In this document: positions 1-7,356 of the stretch, one piece after another
Numbering within the stretch: position 1 is the first letter of the stretch
Layout of the letters: every line of letters begins with the position of its first letter
From: Bacillota bacterium
GTDB taxonomy: Bacteria; Bacillota; Bacilli; Paenibacillales; Paenibacillaceae
Reading direction: 5' to 3'
Assembly: GCA_023386495.1 (NCBI GenBank)
Contig: JAEWJS010000090.1
Span: forward strand, 1 to 13,529
Length of the DNA: 13,529 nt
Notes under the pieces: model-generated
Seen by the model: the letters and a program-made list of their open reading frames with translations, nothing else
Database searches by the model: none
Told to the model about the DNA's origin: nothing
Program-made: the position numbers and the translations under genes

Positions 1-255
1 GGCCACGACGGCGCAATTCGTGCGAACGAGTGCGGTTTTTCGCATTCGTTCGGCCACGACGGCGCGATTCCGGCGAACGAGTGCGGTTTTTCGCATTCGT
101 TCGGCCGCGACGGCGCAATTCGGACGAACGAGTGCGGTTTTTTGCATTCGTTCGGCCACGACGGCGCAATTCCGGCGAACGAGTGCGGTTTTTCGCATTC
201 GTTCGGCCACGACGGCGCAATTCTGGCGAACGAGTGCGGTTTTTCGCATTCGTAT
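1..255. repeat. Five tandem 51-bp units, each with a hairpin
   Basis: Units start at 1, 52, 103, 154 and 205. Each has a 23-bp near-constant part (GGCCACGACGGCGCAATTC plus a variable tail) followed by a 28-bp inverted repeat with arms GAACGAGTGCG and CGCATTCGTTC around the loop GTTTTT (24-51, 75-102, 126-153, 177-204, 228-255). The arms pair over 11 positions with one G-T wobble. The last unit differs in its final two bases, so it is the array's edge; the left edge is outside the window. No T-run follows the hairpin on either strand, so it is not a textbook intrinsic terminator. The period is 17 codons, so frames stay open throughout. The array lies downstream of the minus-strand gene ending at 294. 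Confidence 0.93.
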
Positions 256-293
256 GGTAGTAATTCTAGGCAGAGGCACAGTTGGCGTTAATG

Positions 294-851
294 TCAACGC
301 AGACGAATGTTGAGACGTGCGGCGACGCCGGCCGGATTGGCTGCCGAGCGCTGTCCGCCGAAGTTGAACGCGACGATGACGATATCGTTGGCCCCTCTGC
401 GCAGGTACGGCCGGATATTGAACCTGCGCGGGGTCGTGAAGAACGCCGGATTGTTCTGCGGGCTGTCGAATACGACATTCCGCCCGTTCACGAAGACCGC
501 GGCATAGTTATCGACCGAGAGCGTGAGGCGGGCGCTCAGTATCGTGCGCGAGATCGTGAATCTGCGCGAAATGATGGCATTCTCGCTGCTCAGGTTGCGT
601 GCGCTCCATACGTAGTTCGCATTGTTCACGCGAGCCCATGCCTGTTCCCTTTCAACAACCTGCGCGTTGAACCAGGAATTGTCAGTGCCGATAATGGTGG
701 TAGTCTGTGTGATCGCGACGGGTTTTTGCGCTGCGCGCAGTCGGGCCACATGGCCTCGATACATGGACATGACGCGGCTTACGGTCATCTTCGTGTCTCT
801 CAGGCCGCCTGCCTTACGCGATGCAGCGAACTTCTTTCTCGTAATCGTCAT
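294..851 (-). CDS. Hypothetical basic protein with jelly-roll-like C-terminal region
   Basis: A 185-residue protein that I do not recognise as a named family. The ATG at 851 is supported by the ribosome binding site AGGGAG about eight bases upstream. Residues 1-45 are very basic (twelve Lys/Arg against one Asp) and there is no signal peptide or membrane segment. From about residue 48 the pattern is beta-rich: a Trp-Phe (60-61), then Ser-Val-Asp-Asn-Tyr-Ala-Ala-Val-Phe-Val-Asn-Gly-Arg around 110-124, and Phe-Asn-Ile-Arg-Pro-Tyr-Leu-Arg-Arg-Gly-Ala-Asn-Asp around 144-157. This order of 'axis strand, Val-Asn-Gly turn, then Leu-x-x-Gly-Ala-Asn' resembles galactose-binding-like (GH2 N-terminal type) jelly rolls. 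That fold assignment is an inference. A sigma-E/sigma-K-like -10 upstream suggests sporulation expression, also unproven. Its 3' end faces the tandem hairpin array. Confidence 0.75.
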   Translation of the reverse strand: MTITRKKFAASRKAGGLRDTKMTVSRVMSMYRGHVARLRAAQKPVAITQTTTIIGTDNSWFNAQVVEREQAWARVNNANYVWSARNLSSENAIISRRFTISRTILSARLTLSVDNYAAVFVNGRNVVFDSPQNNPAFFTTPRRFNIRPYLRRGANDIVIVAFNFGGQRSAANPAGVAARLNIRLR

Positions 852-1109
852 AGGATCATCTCCCTGCTAGATTGATAGATGCAAGTTATCCTATGTACGA
901 GACGGAGATGTGGAAGTGCTTGTACCTAAATGGTTGCCAACGAATTCCTGGCAAGCTATTCCTAATCTGTTATGGTGATTTAGTGATCGATGGGTACGAG
1001 TGTGGAAAAAGGACGATAGCCGCGATGGATACCAACCGACGATGATTGGTATTCGATCAGCACGTGAAGTTTCAGCGAGATTGGTGCGACTATCACGAGA
1101 TCGCATAGA
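852..1109. other. Intergenic region between the jelly-roll gene and the carboxypeptidase
   Basis: No convincing gene. Besides the possible -10 at 886-895 it holds two small inverted repeats: TTGCCA/TGGCAA (934-939 and 949-954, loop 9) and ATACCAA/TTGGTAT (1029-1035 and 1046-1052, loop 10). The first lies about 40-60 bases upstream of the possible -10 and could be an operator. Neither has a T-run. Confidence 0.4.
886..895 (-). promoter_or_regulatory. Possible sporulation-type -10 (CATAGGATAA)
   Basis: Read on the minus strand this is CATAGGATAA, fitting the mother-cell sigma-K -10 form CATANNNTA and partly the sigma-E form. It sits about 35 bases upstream of the ATG at 851, leaving a leader of roughly 28 bases that contains the ribosome binding site. 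I do not see a convincing -35 (an AC-centred box at the usual spacing), so the assignment is weak. Confidence 0.3.
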
Positions 1110-1149
1110 AGAAGGCTTGCACATCGGTTCCCGATTGTGCAAGCCTTCT
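1110..1149 (-). terminator. Terminator hairpin of the M14 carboxypeptidase gene
   Basis: A 14-bp perfect outer stem (AGAAGGCTTGCACA pairing with TGTGCAAGCCTTCT) continues into a TCGG/CCGA inner stem with one unpaired base. It begins 8 bases after the stop codon of the minus-strand gene. The run after the stem on that strand, TTCTTCT, is only moderately T-rich. Confidence 0.8.
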
Positions 1150-1156
1150 GTCTTAC

Positions 1157-2596
1157 CTATACCGGCGGCAGCTCGCCCGCCGTCTCGGACGCCCGCACCC
1201 AGCGTGCACCCTTCCAAGTAGCAATCAGGTACCAATCGTTCCAGCGCTCCAGAGCCGTCACGGTCTGGCCGGCGAAACGCAGCGGTCCGGGCGATTCCGC
1301 GAGCGGCGTGTCGTACACGCCTGTCTCGGCATCGATGGACAATCGGACGCCGCTCAACCGGTCGAATTCGCCAGTCGGCGCATAGCGAGCCGGGACCCAT
1401 CTTGCGCCGGAGGCGGTCTCGATCTCCGCCCAGTCGCCCTTCGTGCGGAGCAGCTTGTAGCGGCCGGCATAATGGACCTCGAGCTTCGCGGACTTGGGGT
1501 CCGGCCACTTGTAAGCCCGGGTGTTACCGGTCAGACGAAGCTCGCCGCTGCCCAGCTCGACAGGCTGACGAATGAGCCATGCGTTGTAGGCTTCTTCCGC
1601 CAGCATCCAGCCGGTACTGCGATGCTGGTTCCAGATCCGATCCCACGCCGTGAGCGGGACATGCGTCTCGCCGGCCGGCCTTCCGAGCTCGGGCGTCAGA
1701 CCGGAACGGCCGAATTGCTGGATGAACCAATCCGTGAACCCGCCGCCTGACGGATTCGACGTCGGCGATACGACGCGATATCCGGTCATGCCGGCGTACC
1801 GGCGCGCCAGCGCGCTGTCGCGGCTCACATTCGCCTTGTCATTATGGAAGTGCCAATACAGGATCTCGCCTGACGAATGGTAGGCAAGCGCGATTTCCGG
1901 CTGCGTCGCCAACGTCGCGTCGTATAACGCTTGCGCTTCCTTGGCCTGCAGCGGCGCCTTGCCCTTATAGTTCATGTAATGCGGCCCCGGCTCCGGGTCG
2001 CGGATGTTCGCCCAGTCAGCCGGGTATTGCCGGTTCAGGTCGATGCCCTTGGCATTCGCCTTCCAGCGCTTGAAGTTAGAGCTGCCGTCGTTCATGGCGA
2101 GCAGCGCGGCATGATCCTCTTCCGGGAAGGCGCTCAAGCCTTGCTGCTGCAACGTGACGCCGTCCGGGTTCACCATCGGAATGAAGCGGAGCGTGACGCG
2201 GTCGAGCAGCTCGCGCACGGGTTGCCCGTTCCAAGTATCCCCGCGATCATAGGCCTGCGCGTAACGGTCGAGCATCGTCATCAGCAGAATCGTCGTGATC
2301 CACTCGCGGGCATGGTGCGAACCGTTCAGCAGCACAACCGCTTCGCCCTTGCCGAGATCCGCCTGCAAGATGTCGCGGCCGTATTCGCTCTTGCCGATCG
2401 AGTCGAGCTTGATCAAGCCGGGATAAGCTGCAGCGAGCTTGTTCAGATCGCGAACCAGGATATCGTACGTATAAATCTGCTTCGGATTGACGACAGCGGA
2501 GCCGGCAGCGGACGCGGTCGAGCTGCTGTGCATGGGAATCGCGGCGACGAACAGCGTACTGATCAGAAGAAGAGCGGCAAGTTTGCGCAATGTCAT
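1157..2596 (-). CDS. Secreted M14 family zinc carboxypeptidase with SH3-like C-terminal repeats
   Basis: A 479-residue metallopeptidase predicted to remove C-terminal residues from peptides outside the cell. Residues 1-31 form a signal peptide (positive start, Leu/Ala core, cleavage near Ala-Ser-Ala-Ala at 28-31). The M14 zinc site is complete: His-His-Ala-Arg-Glu-Trp at 94-99 (ligands His95 and Glu98) and His240 in Tyr-His-Ser-Ser-Gly-Glu. Asn-Pro-Asp-Gly (143-146) and Gly-Ile-Asp-Leu-Asn-Arg (184-189) are family substrate-binding motifs, and the catalytic Glu303 lies in Thr-Pro-Glu-Leu-Gly. From about residue 345 there are two similar modules, each ending in a Gly-Ala-Arg-Trp-Val motif, which look like bacterial SH3-type domains and may bind cell wall. 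GAGGAA about eight bases before the ATG supports the start. The gene stands alone, divergent from the SRPBCC gene. M14 members can cut proteins or wall peptides, and the substrate cannot be fixed from sequence. Confidence 0.93.
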   Translation of the reverse strand: MTLRKLAALLLISTLFVAAIPMHSSSTASAAGSAVVNPKQIYTYDILVRDLNKLAAAYPGLIKLDSIGKSEYGRDILQADLGKGEAVVLLNGSHHAREWITTILLMTMLDRYAQAYDRGDTWNGQPVRELLDRVTLRFIPMVNPDGVTLQQQGLSAFPEEDHAALLAMNDGSSNFKRWKANAKGIDLNRQYPADWANIRDPEPGPHYMNYKGKAPLQAKEAQALYDATLATQPEIALAYHSSGEILYWHFHNDKANVSRDSALARRYAGMTGYRVVSPTSNPSGGGFTDWFIQQFGRSGLTPELGRPAGETHVPLTAWDRIWNQHRSTGWMLAEEAYNAWLIRQPVELGSGELRLTGNTRAYKWPDPKSAKLEVHYAGRYKLLRTKGDWAEIETASGARWVPARYAPTGEFDRLSGVRLSIDAETGVYDTPLAESPGPLRFAGQTVTALERWNDWYLIATWKGARWVRASETAGELPPV

Positions 2597-2784
2597 GTGA
2601 CGATTCCTCGCTTTCGCCGGTTCATAGTGTTAAGGTGACGGTCTGTAGGGAACGGCAGACTCTCCTAATTCGACGGCAAACGAGATTATCCTGCGAAAAT
2701 TAGCAGACTTTTAGGGAAGCAGATGCTGGAATGCGAACATAGCGCGGAGTAGAATAGCAGTAAGAATAAGAGAGGGAGCCGGTT

Positions 2785-3255
2785 ATGCCCACTATCGTGA
2801 CAAAACTATTCATACAAGCACCCGCGGCCGTATGCTTCGACCTCGCGCGCAGTATCGATATCCACATGGCATCTACCGCCCATACGCAGGAGCGGGCCGT
2901 CGGCGGCCGGACCTCCGGCTTGATCGAACTGGGGGAGAGCGTGACGTGGGAGGCGGTACACTTCGGCGTGCGGCAGCGGCTCACGGCCGGCATTACCGCG
3001 TACGATCGACCGTACCGATTCGTGGATGAGATGGTGAGCGGCGCATTCAAAAGCTTCTGGCATGAGCATCGGTTCGAGGAATCGGCAGGCGGCACGTGGA
3101 TGACGGACACATTCGACTACACCTCCCCGCTCGGACCGCTGGGCCGGCTGGCAGACCGCTTGTTCCTGCGCGCCTATATGGAGGATCTGCTTACGCGGCG
3201 CTATCAATATATCAAGCAATGCGCGGAGAGCGCGAAGGGAGAATCGGAGGAATGA
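2785..3255 (+). CDS. SRPBCC (START-like) family protein
   Basis: A 156-residue cytosolic protein with the SRPBCC helix-grip fold, a family that holds hydrophobic ligands in a deep cavity. The beginning (Lys-Leu-Phe-Ile-Gln-Ala-Pro, about residues 7-13) matches the first strand, and the end carries the typical Ser-Pro-Leu-Gly-Pro-Leu-Gly-Arg-Leu-Ala-Asp-Arg-Leu-Phe segment followed by a long C-terminal helix with Arg-Tyr-Gln-Tyr-Ile-Lys. Length is normal for the family. GAGAGGGAG lies just before the ATG. The stop overlaps the start region of the acetyltransferase gene by design (GGAGG inside its last codons), so the two are probably translated together. Ligand and process are unknown. Confidence 0.88.
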   Translation: MPTIVTKLFIQAPAAVCFDLARSIDIHMASTAHTQERAVGGRTSGLIELGESVTWEAVHFGVRQRLTAGITAYDRPYRFVDEMVSGAFKSFWHEHRFEESAGGTWMTDTFDYTSPLGPLGRLADRLFLRAYMEDLLTRRYQYIKQCAESAKGESEE

Positions 3256-3257
3256 TC

Positions 3258-3785
3258 ATGGTTGAGACGCAGCGGCTGCTGCTAAGAGATTGGCGAGAAA
3301 AGGACGCGGAGCCGTTTAGACAGCTGAATGCAGATCCGGAGGTCATGCGGTACTTTCTGAAGCCGTTATCGGCAGCGGAGTCTGACGCTTTCCTCGATCG
3401 AATCCGCGCCGAGATCCAGTCGGCGGGCTTCGGTCTGTACGCGGCGGAACTGAAGGACAGCGGGGCATTTATCGGGCTGCTCGGGTTTCATGTGCCGACG
3501 TTCGAGACTGATTTTACGCCTTGCGTGGAGATCGGGTGGCGACTGGCGAGAGAAGCGTGGGGACACGGCTACGCGACGGAAGGGGCAGCGGCTTGTCTGG
3601 CGTACGGGTTCGAGCAGTTGGGCTTCGATGAGGTATACAGCTTCACGTCCGTGCCCAACAAGCCGTCGCAGCGCGTCATGCAGAAAATCGGGATGTCGTT
3701 CGCGAAGACATTCGGTCATCCGAAGGTCGAGCCCAGCCACCCGCTGTACGAGCATGTGTTATATCGAGCAACTCGGCCTTCGTAG
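3258..3785 (+). CDS. GNAT family N-acetyltransferase (RimJ/RimL type)
   Basis: A 175-residue acetyltransferase using acetyl-CoA on an amino group, possibly of a protein N-terminus or a small molecule. The start (Val-Glu-Thr-Gln-Arg-Leu-Leu-Leu-Arg-Asp-Trp) is the standard RimJ/RimL beta-1 strand. The acetyl-CoA pyrophosphate loop is Ala-Trp-Gly-His-Gly-Tyr-Ala at 100-106, and the C-terminal Val-Pro-Asn-Lys-Pro-Ser-Gln-Arg-Val-Met motif is typical of the family. The reading frame is open further upstream, but GGAGG at 3246-3250 is seven bases before the ATG at 3258 and only one base from the ATG at 3252, so 3258 is preferred. It begins two bases after the SRPBCC stop, indicating translational coupling. 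Substrate unknown. Confidence 0.9.
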   Translation: MVETQRLLLRDWREKDAEPFRQLNADPEVMRYFLKPLSAAESDAFLDRIRAEIQSAGFGLYAAELKDSGAFIGLLGFHVPTFETDFTPCVEIGWRLAREAWGHGYATEGAAACLAYGFEQLGFDEVYSFTSVPNKPSQRVMQKIGMSFAKTFGHPKVEPSHPLYEHVLYRATRPS

Positions 3786-3869
3786 ATGGTATTTCCCCCC
3801 ATTCGTACTGAAAACGGCCGCCGCTCTCGAATACTGTGCTAGGTAAGTTAGACAGCGGGAGGCTTCGCC

Positions 3870-5951
3870 ATGAATCGTACAATTCGTCCGACAAGCAAGT
3901 ATCGCCTAGCGCGTTGGATCAAGATCATGCTGGCTTGCACGTCACTGATGCTAGTGCTCGTGGTCGCGGGTTGGAGCGGCATTCGCATGCTTGCAGCCAA
4001 TCAGGATGTCACGCGGCTCTCGAAGCCGTTCCCCGTTCCAACGGTCTTGTTCGATGAAGACGGGGAGGAGGCCGTGACCATCTCGTTGCACGAGATCGAA
4101 CCGGTCGCGTATGAGCAGATTCCGAAGTCGATGATCGATGCGATCGTGGCGATCGAGGACCGGCGATTCTACGTGCATCGGGGGACGGATACGCTGGGGA
4201 TCGGCCGTGCTCTGCTGCGGAACGTGACATCGGGCAAGACGGTGCAAGGAGGCAGCACGATTACGCAGCAGCTGGCGAAGAATGTATTCCTGTCTCACGA
4301 ACGGACATGGAAGCGCAAGTGGCAGGAGGTGCTGCTGGCCAAGAAGATCGAAGACGAATACAGCAAAGACGATATTATGACCTTATATCTTAATCAGATC
4401 TACTTCGGAGAGGGCGCGTGGGGGATCAAGCGGGCGGCAAACGTCTATTACGGAAAACCGGCAGATCAGTTGACGGTCGCCGAATCGGCCTTGTTGGCTG
4501 GGCTTGTTAAGGCGCCATCCGTGCTGTCTCCCTACAAGCGTCCGGAGCAGGCGGTAGAACGGCGGAACGTCGTATTGTCGCTGATGAAGGAGCAAGGCTT
4601 GCTCGGGGAAGAGGAGTATGAGGAAGCGATTCGCGAGCCGCTCATGCTGCGCGAGACCACCTTGAACAGGGCTGATTCAATTCAATATCCGTACTATACG
4701 GATCAGGTCATCCGCGAAGCGGTAGGGACATACGGCCTTACGGAGAACGACGTGCTGCATGGCGGGCTTCGGATCTATACGACGCTGGATGCTTCCCTGC
4801 AGCAGGCGGCAGAGCGCATCTTCGAAGAGGACGGCAACTTCCCCGACAGCATGGGCGGCGAGACCGTACAGGCGGGCGCGGTGCTGATCGACCCTCGCAG
4901 CGGCGCAATCAAGGCGCTGGTCGGCGGCAGAGGCGAACAGCCGTTTCGCGGCTTGAACCGCGCCGTCCAATTGAACAGGCAGCCGGGTTCAACGATGAAG
5001 CCGATTGCCGTCTACGCGCCGGCATTGGAGAACGGATTCCGTCCGGACAGCAGGATCGCCGACGAACCGATCCGATTCGGCGACTATGAACCGAAGAACG
5101 CCGATCGTGCGTATCACGGCGACGTGTCCCTCTATGAAGCGCTCATTCAATCGTATAACATTCCTGCCGTTAAGCTGCTGGATGCAATCGGCATCGAGCA
5201 AGGCATGGAGGCAGCCGCTCGGTTCGGGATTCCGCTGAAGGCGGAGGACCGCACGCTCGGCCTCGCGCTTGGCGGTACGCATACGGGCGTGTCCCCGCTT
5301 CGGATGGCCGAAGCGTATGGCACGTTCGCGAATGACGGCATTCGGATGCCGAGTCATGTGATCGATCGGATCGAATCTGCCGACGGGACCGTCATAGCCG
5401 AGCGGAAGCAGGAAGAGGGGATTCGCGTGACGGATTCCGACACGGCGCGCACTATGAACGCCATGCTGATGGGCGTTGTGGAGCGCGGTACCGGCAAGGC
5501 TGCGGCGATCGATGGCCGGGAGCTGGCCGGGAAGACGGGAACGACCGAGATGCCGGGAACGGGCGGGACGGGGGCCACGGATAATTGGTTTGTCGGTTAT
5601 ACGCCAAGTCTTGCCGGAGCCGTATGGCTGGGCTACGACAATCCGGACGCGGACCACTATTTGACGACGTCCTCCAAAGCGGCTGCAGTGGTGTTCAAGG
5701 AGTTGATGGGTGCCGCGCTTCAAGGGCAGCCCGTCGAGCGGTTTCCGGCAGCATTAGGAATGAAGGACGCCTTAGCGGCGCACAAAGCGCAAGGGAAGGA
5801 AGACAAGCGAGACCAACGGAAGGACGAGAAGAAGCGGAAGGATAAGGAGAAGGAACAACGGAAAGAACAGAAACGCGCGAAGAAAGACGAGGACAAGAAA
5901 TCTCGCGGCAAGAAGAAAGAACGCGATGATGACGAAGCGGAAGAGGATTAG
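3870..5951 (+). CDS. Class A penicillin-binding protein (GT51 transglycosylase and transpeptidase)
   Basis: A 693-residue bifunctional enzyme that polymerises lipid II and cross-links peptidoglycan at the outer face of the membrane. A membrane anchor spans about residues 19-41 after a short basic cytoplasmic start. The GT51 domain contains Glu-Asp-Arg-Arg-Phe (catalytic Glu96) and Gly-Gly-Ser-Thr-Ile-Thr-Gln-Gln-Leu-Ala-Lys-Asn at 127-138. The transpeptidase domain has all three motifs: Ser374-Thr-Met-Lys377 (nucleophile Ser374), Ser428-Tyr-Asn430 and Lys555-Thr-Gly-Thr558. The last 51 residues are low complexity, 44 of them Lys, Arg, Glu or Asp. GGGAGG seven bases before the ATG supports the start. 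Size resembles the PbpF/PbpG class of Bacillus, but I cannot assign orthology. It lies 84 bases after the acetyltransferase and ends at a hairpin shared with the convergent map-like gene. Confidence 0.96.
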   Translation: MNRTIRPTSKYRLARWIKIMLACTSLMLVLVVAGWSGIRMLAANQDVTRLSKPFPVPTVLFDEDGEEAVTISLHEIEPVAYEQIPKSMIDAIVAIEDRRFYVHRGTDTLGIGRALLRNVTSGKTVQGGSTITQQLAKNVFLSHERTWKRKWQEVLLAKKIEDEYSKDDIMTLYLNQIYFGEGAWGIKRAANVYYGKPADQLTVAESALLAGLVKAPSVLSPYKRPEQAVERRNVVLSLMKEQGLLGEEEYEEAIREPLMLRETTLNRADSIQYPYYTDQVIREAVGTYGLTENDVLHGGLRIYTTLDASLQQAAERIFEEDGNFPDSMGGETVQAGAVLIDPRSGAIKALVGGRGEQPFRGLNRAVQLNRQPGSTMKPIAVYAPALENGFRPDSRIADEPIRFGDYEPKNADRAYHGDVSLYEALIQSYNIPAVKLLDAIGIEQGMEAAARFGIPLKAEDRTLGLALGGTHTGVSPLRMAEAYGTFANDGIRMPSHVIDRIESADGTVIAERKQEEGIRVTDSDTARTMNAMLMGVVERGTGKAAAIDGRELAGKTGTTEMPGTGGTGATDNWFVGYTPSLAGAVWLGYDNPDADHYLTTSSKAAAVVFKELMGAALQGQPVERFPAALGMKDALAAHKAQGKEDKRDQRKDEKKRKDKEKEQRKEQKRAKKDEDKKSRGKKKERDDDEAEED

Positions 5952-5957
5952 CTAGAA

Positions 5958-6001
5958 AACAGCGGCTGACAAGGACAATCATGTCCGAGTCAGCCGCTGT
6001 T
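5958..6001. terminator. Bidirectional terminator between the PBP and methionine aminopeptidase genes
   Basis: A 13-bp perfect stem (AACAGCGGCTGAC with GTCAGCCGCTGTT) plus an inner GGAC/GTCC pair. It lies between two convergent stop codons (5951 and 6007). On the minus strand the stem runs into GTTTTCT, so it is strongest for the aminopeptidase transcript; the plus-strand tail is poor in T. Confidence 0.85.
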
Positions 6002-6006
6002 GCCAT

Positions 6007-6753
6007 CTACTGCGCAGTCAGAATCTGCGGGCCGTCCGCCGTGATCGCGATCGTGTGCTCGTATTGCGCGGCCAGCTTGCGGTCGAGCGTCCGCGCTGTC
6101 CAGCCGTCGGCGTCGATCGTCATGAAGTAGGTGCCCTCGGTGATCATCGGCTCGATCGTGATGACCATGCCTTCCTTGAGGCGCAGTCCCTTGCCGGGCT
6201 TGCCGACATGCATGTAGCTCGGATCCTCATGCAGATTGCGGCCGATGCCGTGCGCGAGCAGGTCGCGAACGACGCCGAAGCCGTTCGACTCGGCATGCTG
6301 CTGGATCGCGCTCGTCACGTCGCCGAGCCGATTGCCGGGCAGCGCTTGCGCGATGCCGAGATCGAGGCATTCCTTCGTGACGCGCATCAGCTTCTCGGCC
6401 ATCGGCGAGATGTTCCCGATCGCGTAGGACCAGGCAGAGTCGCCTAACCAGCCGTCCAGCTCCGCGACGGTGTCGATCGTGACGATGTCGCCGTCCTCGA
6501 GCGGCTTATCGCTGGGGAAGCCATGCGCGATTACGTCGTTGACGGAGGCGCAGGTCGCGTATTGATAGCCCTTATAGCCCTTCGTGAACGGCTTCGCTCC
6601 ATGCTTCTGCATGACTTCTTCGAAGATCCGTTCGATCTCGTTGGTCGTAATGCCCGGCTTCATGAGCGGGGCGATCGTGCGATGGCATTCGGCCACGACC
6701 TGGCAGGCCTTGCGGATCGCTTCGATCTCTTGCTTGCTCTTCAATATCACCAT
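6007..6753 (-). CDS. map: Type I methionine aminopeptidase
   Basis: A 248-residue cytosolic enzyme that removes the initiator Met from new proteins. All five metal ligands are visible: Asp94, Asp105, His168, Glu201 and Glu232, together with the conserved His77 (Ala-His-Gly-Phe-Pro) and His175. Length and start are those of a type I enzyme without the N-terminal zinc-finger extension. The ATG at 6753 is the first possible start, because an in-frame TGA (the stop of the TetR gene) lies six bases upstream; GAAGGAG about 12 bases before it is the ribosome binding site. Placement behind a TetR regulator differs from the ribosomal-protein operon location usual for the housekeeping map of Firmicutes, so this may be a second, regulated copy. 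The family call is firm; the housekeeping versus extra-copy status is inference. Confidence 0.95.
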   Translation of the reverse strand: MVILKSKQEIEAIRKACQVVAECHRTIAPLMKPGITTNEIERIFEEVMQKHGAKPFTKGYKGYQYATCASVNDVIAHGFPSDKPLEDGDIVTIDTVAELDGWLGDSAWSYAIGNISPMAEKLMRVTKECLDLGIAQALPGNRLGDVTSAIQQHAESNGFGVVRDLLAHGIGRNLHEDPSYMHVGKPGKGLRLKEGMVITIEPMITEGTYFMTIDADGWTARTLDRKLAAQYEHTIAITADGPQILTAQ

Positions 6754-6759
6754 GGATGA

Positions 6760-7356
6760 TCAAGTCTCCTTCGTATGGTAAGCGTGCATCGCGAGCCGGG
6801 CGACCCGTTCGACATCAAGCTTAGATTCCCCTGCGTAATAACGAAGCCCGCAGCAGCCGACCAGAATCGCGAGCATGTGGTCGACGCGGTCGTCATCGCA
6901 CGCGGCGATACGCTGGAGCGGCGCGTACAGCTGCTCCATGAATCGCTGCTTCGCATCGGGCCGATCTTTCTCGGGCAAGCCCGTAAAATGCTCCGCCGCC
7001 ATCTTGTACACGAGGTACGCGCGGGCGTCGGCCTGCCACAGCTGGAGCAAGCCAGCGAAGTAGGCATGCAGGCGGTCGCCGGCCTGCCGTTCGTTCACGG
7101 CGACTTGGCTGCCCGACCACTCGGCCATGGCGGCCGCGCACCGTTCGAACCCGCTGCCCAGCACATCTTCTACCAATAGATGCCGGTTCGGGTAATAATG
7201 GTACACCGTCCCGTAGCCCAACCCGGCTTCGCCGGCGACATCCCGAATGTCGAAGCTTCCGCCCGTGCGAAAATAGGCGCGTGCAGCCGCATCCAGAATC
7301 TGTTCCTTGCGCTGCATGCGGATGAGCTCGTTTTGTTCTTTCGTGCGGGGACACAT
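6760..7356 (-). CDS. TetR family transcriptional regulator
   Basis: A 198-residue regulator. Residues 16-63 form the TetR DNA-binding domain: Ile-Leu-Asp-Ala-Ala-Ala-Arg-Ala-Tyr-Phe, then Asp-Ile-Arg-Asp-Val-Ala-Gly-Glu-Ala-Gly-Leu (36-46) and the recognition helix ending Thr-Val-Tyr-His-Tyr-Tyr-Pro (50-56). The rest is a helical ligand-binding domain whose inducer I cannot predict. The start is fixed by an in-frame TGA just upstream of the ATG and by AGAGGTG about ten bases before it. The gene ends six bases before the aminopeptidase gene and in the same frame, so both form one transcript. A TAGAC/GTCTA inverted repeat 22-41 bases upstream of the ATG may be its own operator, implying autorepression. 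Confidence 0.92.
   Translation of the reverse strand: MCPRTKEQNELIRMQRKEQILDAAARAYFRTGGSFDIRDVAGEAGLGYGTVYHYYPNRHLLVEDVLGSGFERCAAAMAEWSGSQVAVNERQAGDRLHAYFAGLLQLWQADARAYLVYKMAAEHFTGLPEKDRPDAKQRFMEQLYAPLQRIAACDDDRVDHMLAILVGCCGLRYYAGESKLDVERVARLAMHAYHTKET

Noticed and set aside
1..255. CRISPR array (28-bp palindromic repeat, 23-bp spacers)
   Set aside because: The spacing looks CRISPR-like, but the 'spacers' are nearly identical to each other and there are no cas genes, so it is an ordinary tandem repeat.
282..875. Plus-strand open frame opposite the jelly-roll-like gene
   Set aside because: The minus-strand frame has a ribosome binding site, beta-rich pattern and sensible composition; the plus-strand frame has none of these.
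891..1508. Minus-strand open frame overlapping the carboxypeptidase end and the intergenic region
   Set aside because: It overlaps the real gene in another frame, runs through the terminator hairpin and has no domain pattern.
2641..2660. GTCTG-N10-CAGAC inverted repeat upstream of the carboxypeptidase
   Set aside because: Arms of only five bases, no T-run and no promoter element nearby; likely chance.
3096..3257. Longer acetyltransferase starting at 3096
   Set aside because: The extra residues overlap the SRPBCC gene and match no GNAT N-terminus; the GGAGG site points to 3258.
4989..5723. Minus-strand open frame opposite the PBP transpeptidase domain
   Set aside because: The plus strand encodes all the transpeptidase motifs here; the opposite frame is Arg/His-rich shadow sequence.
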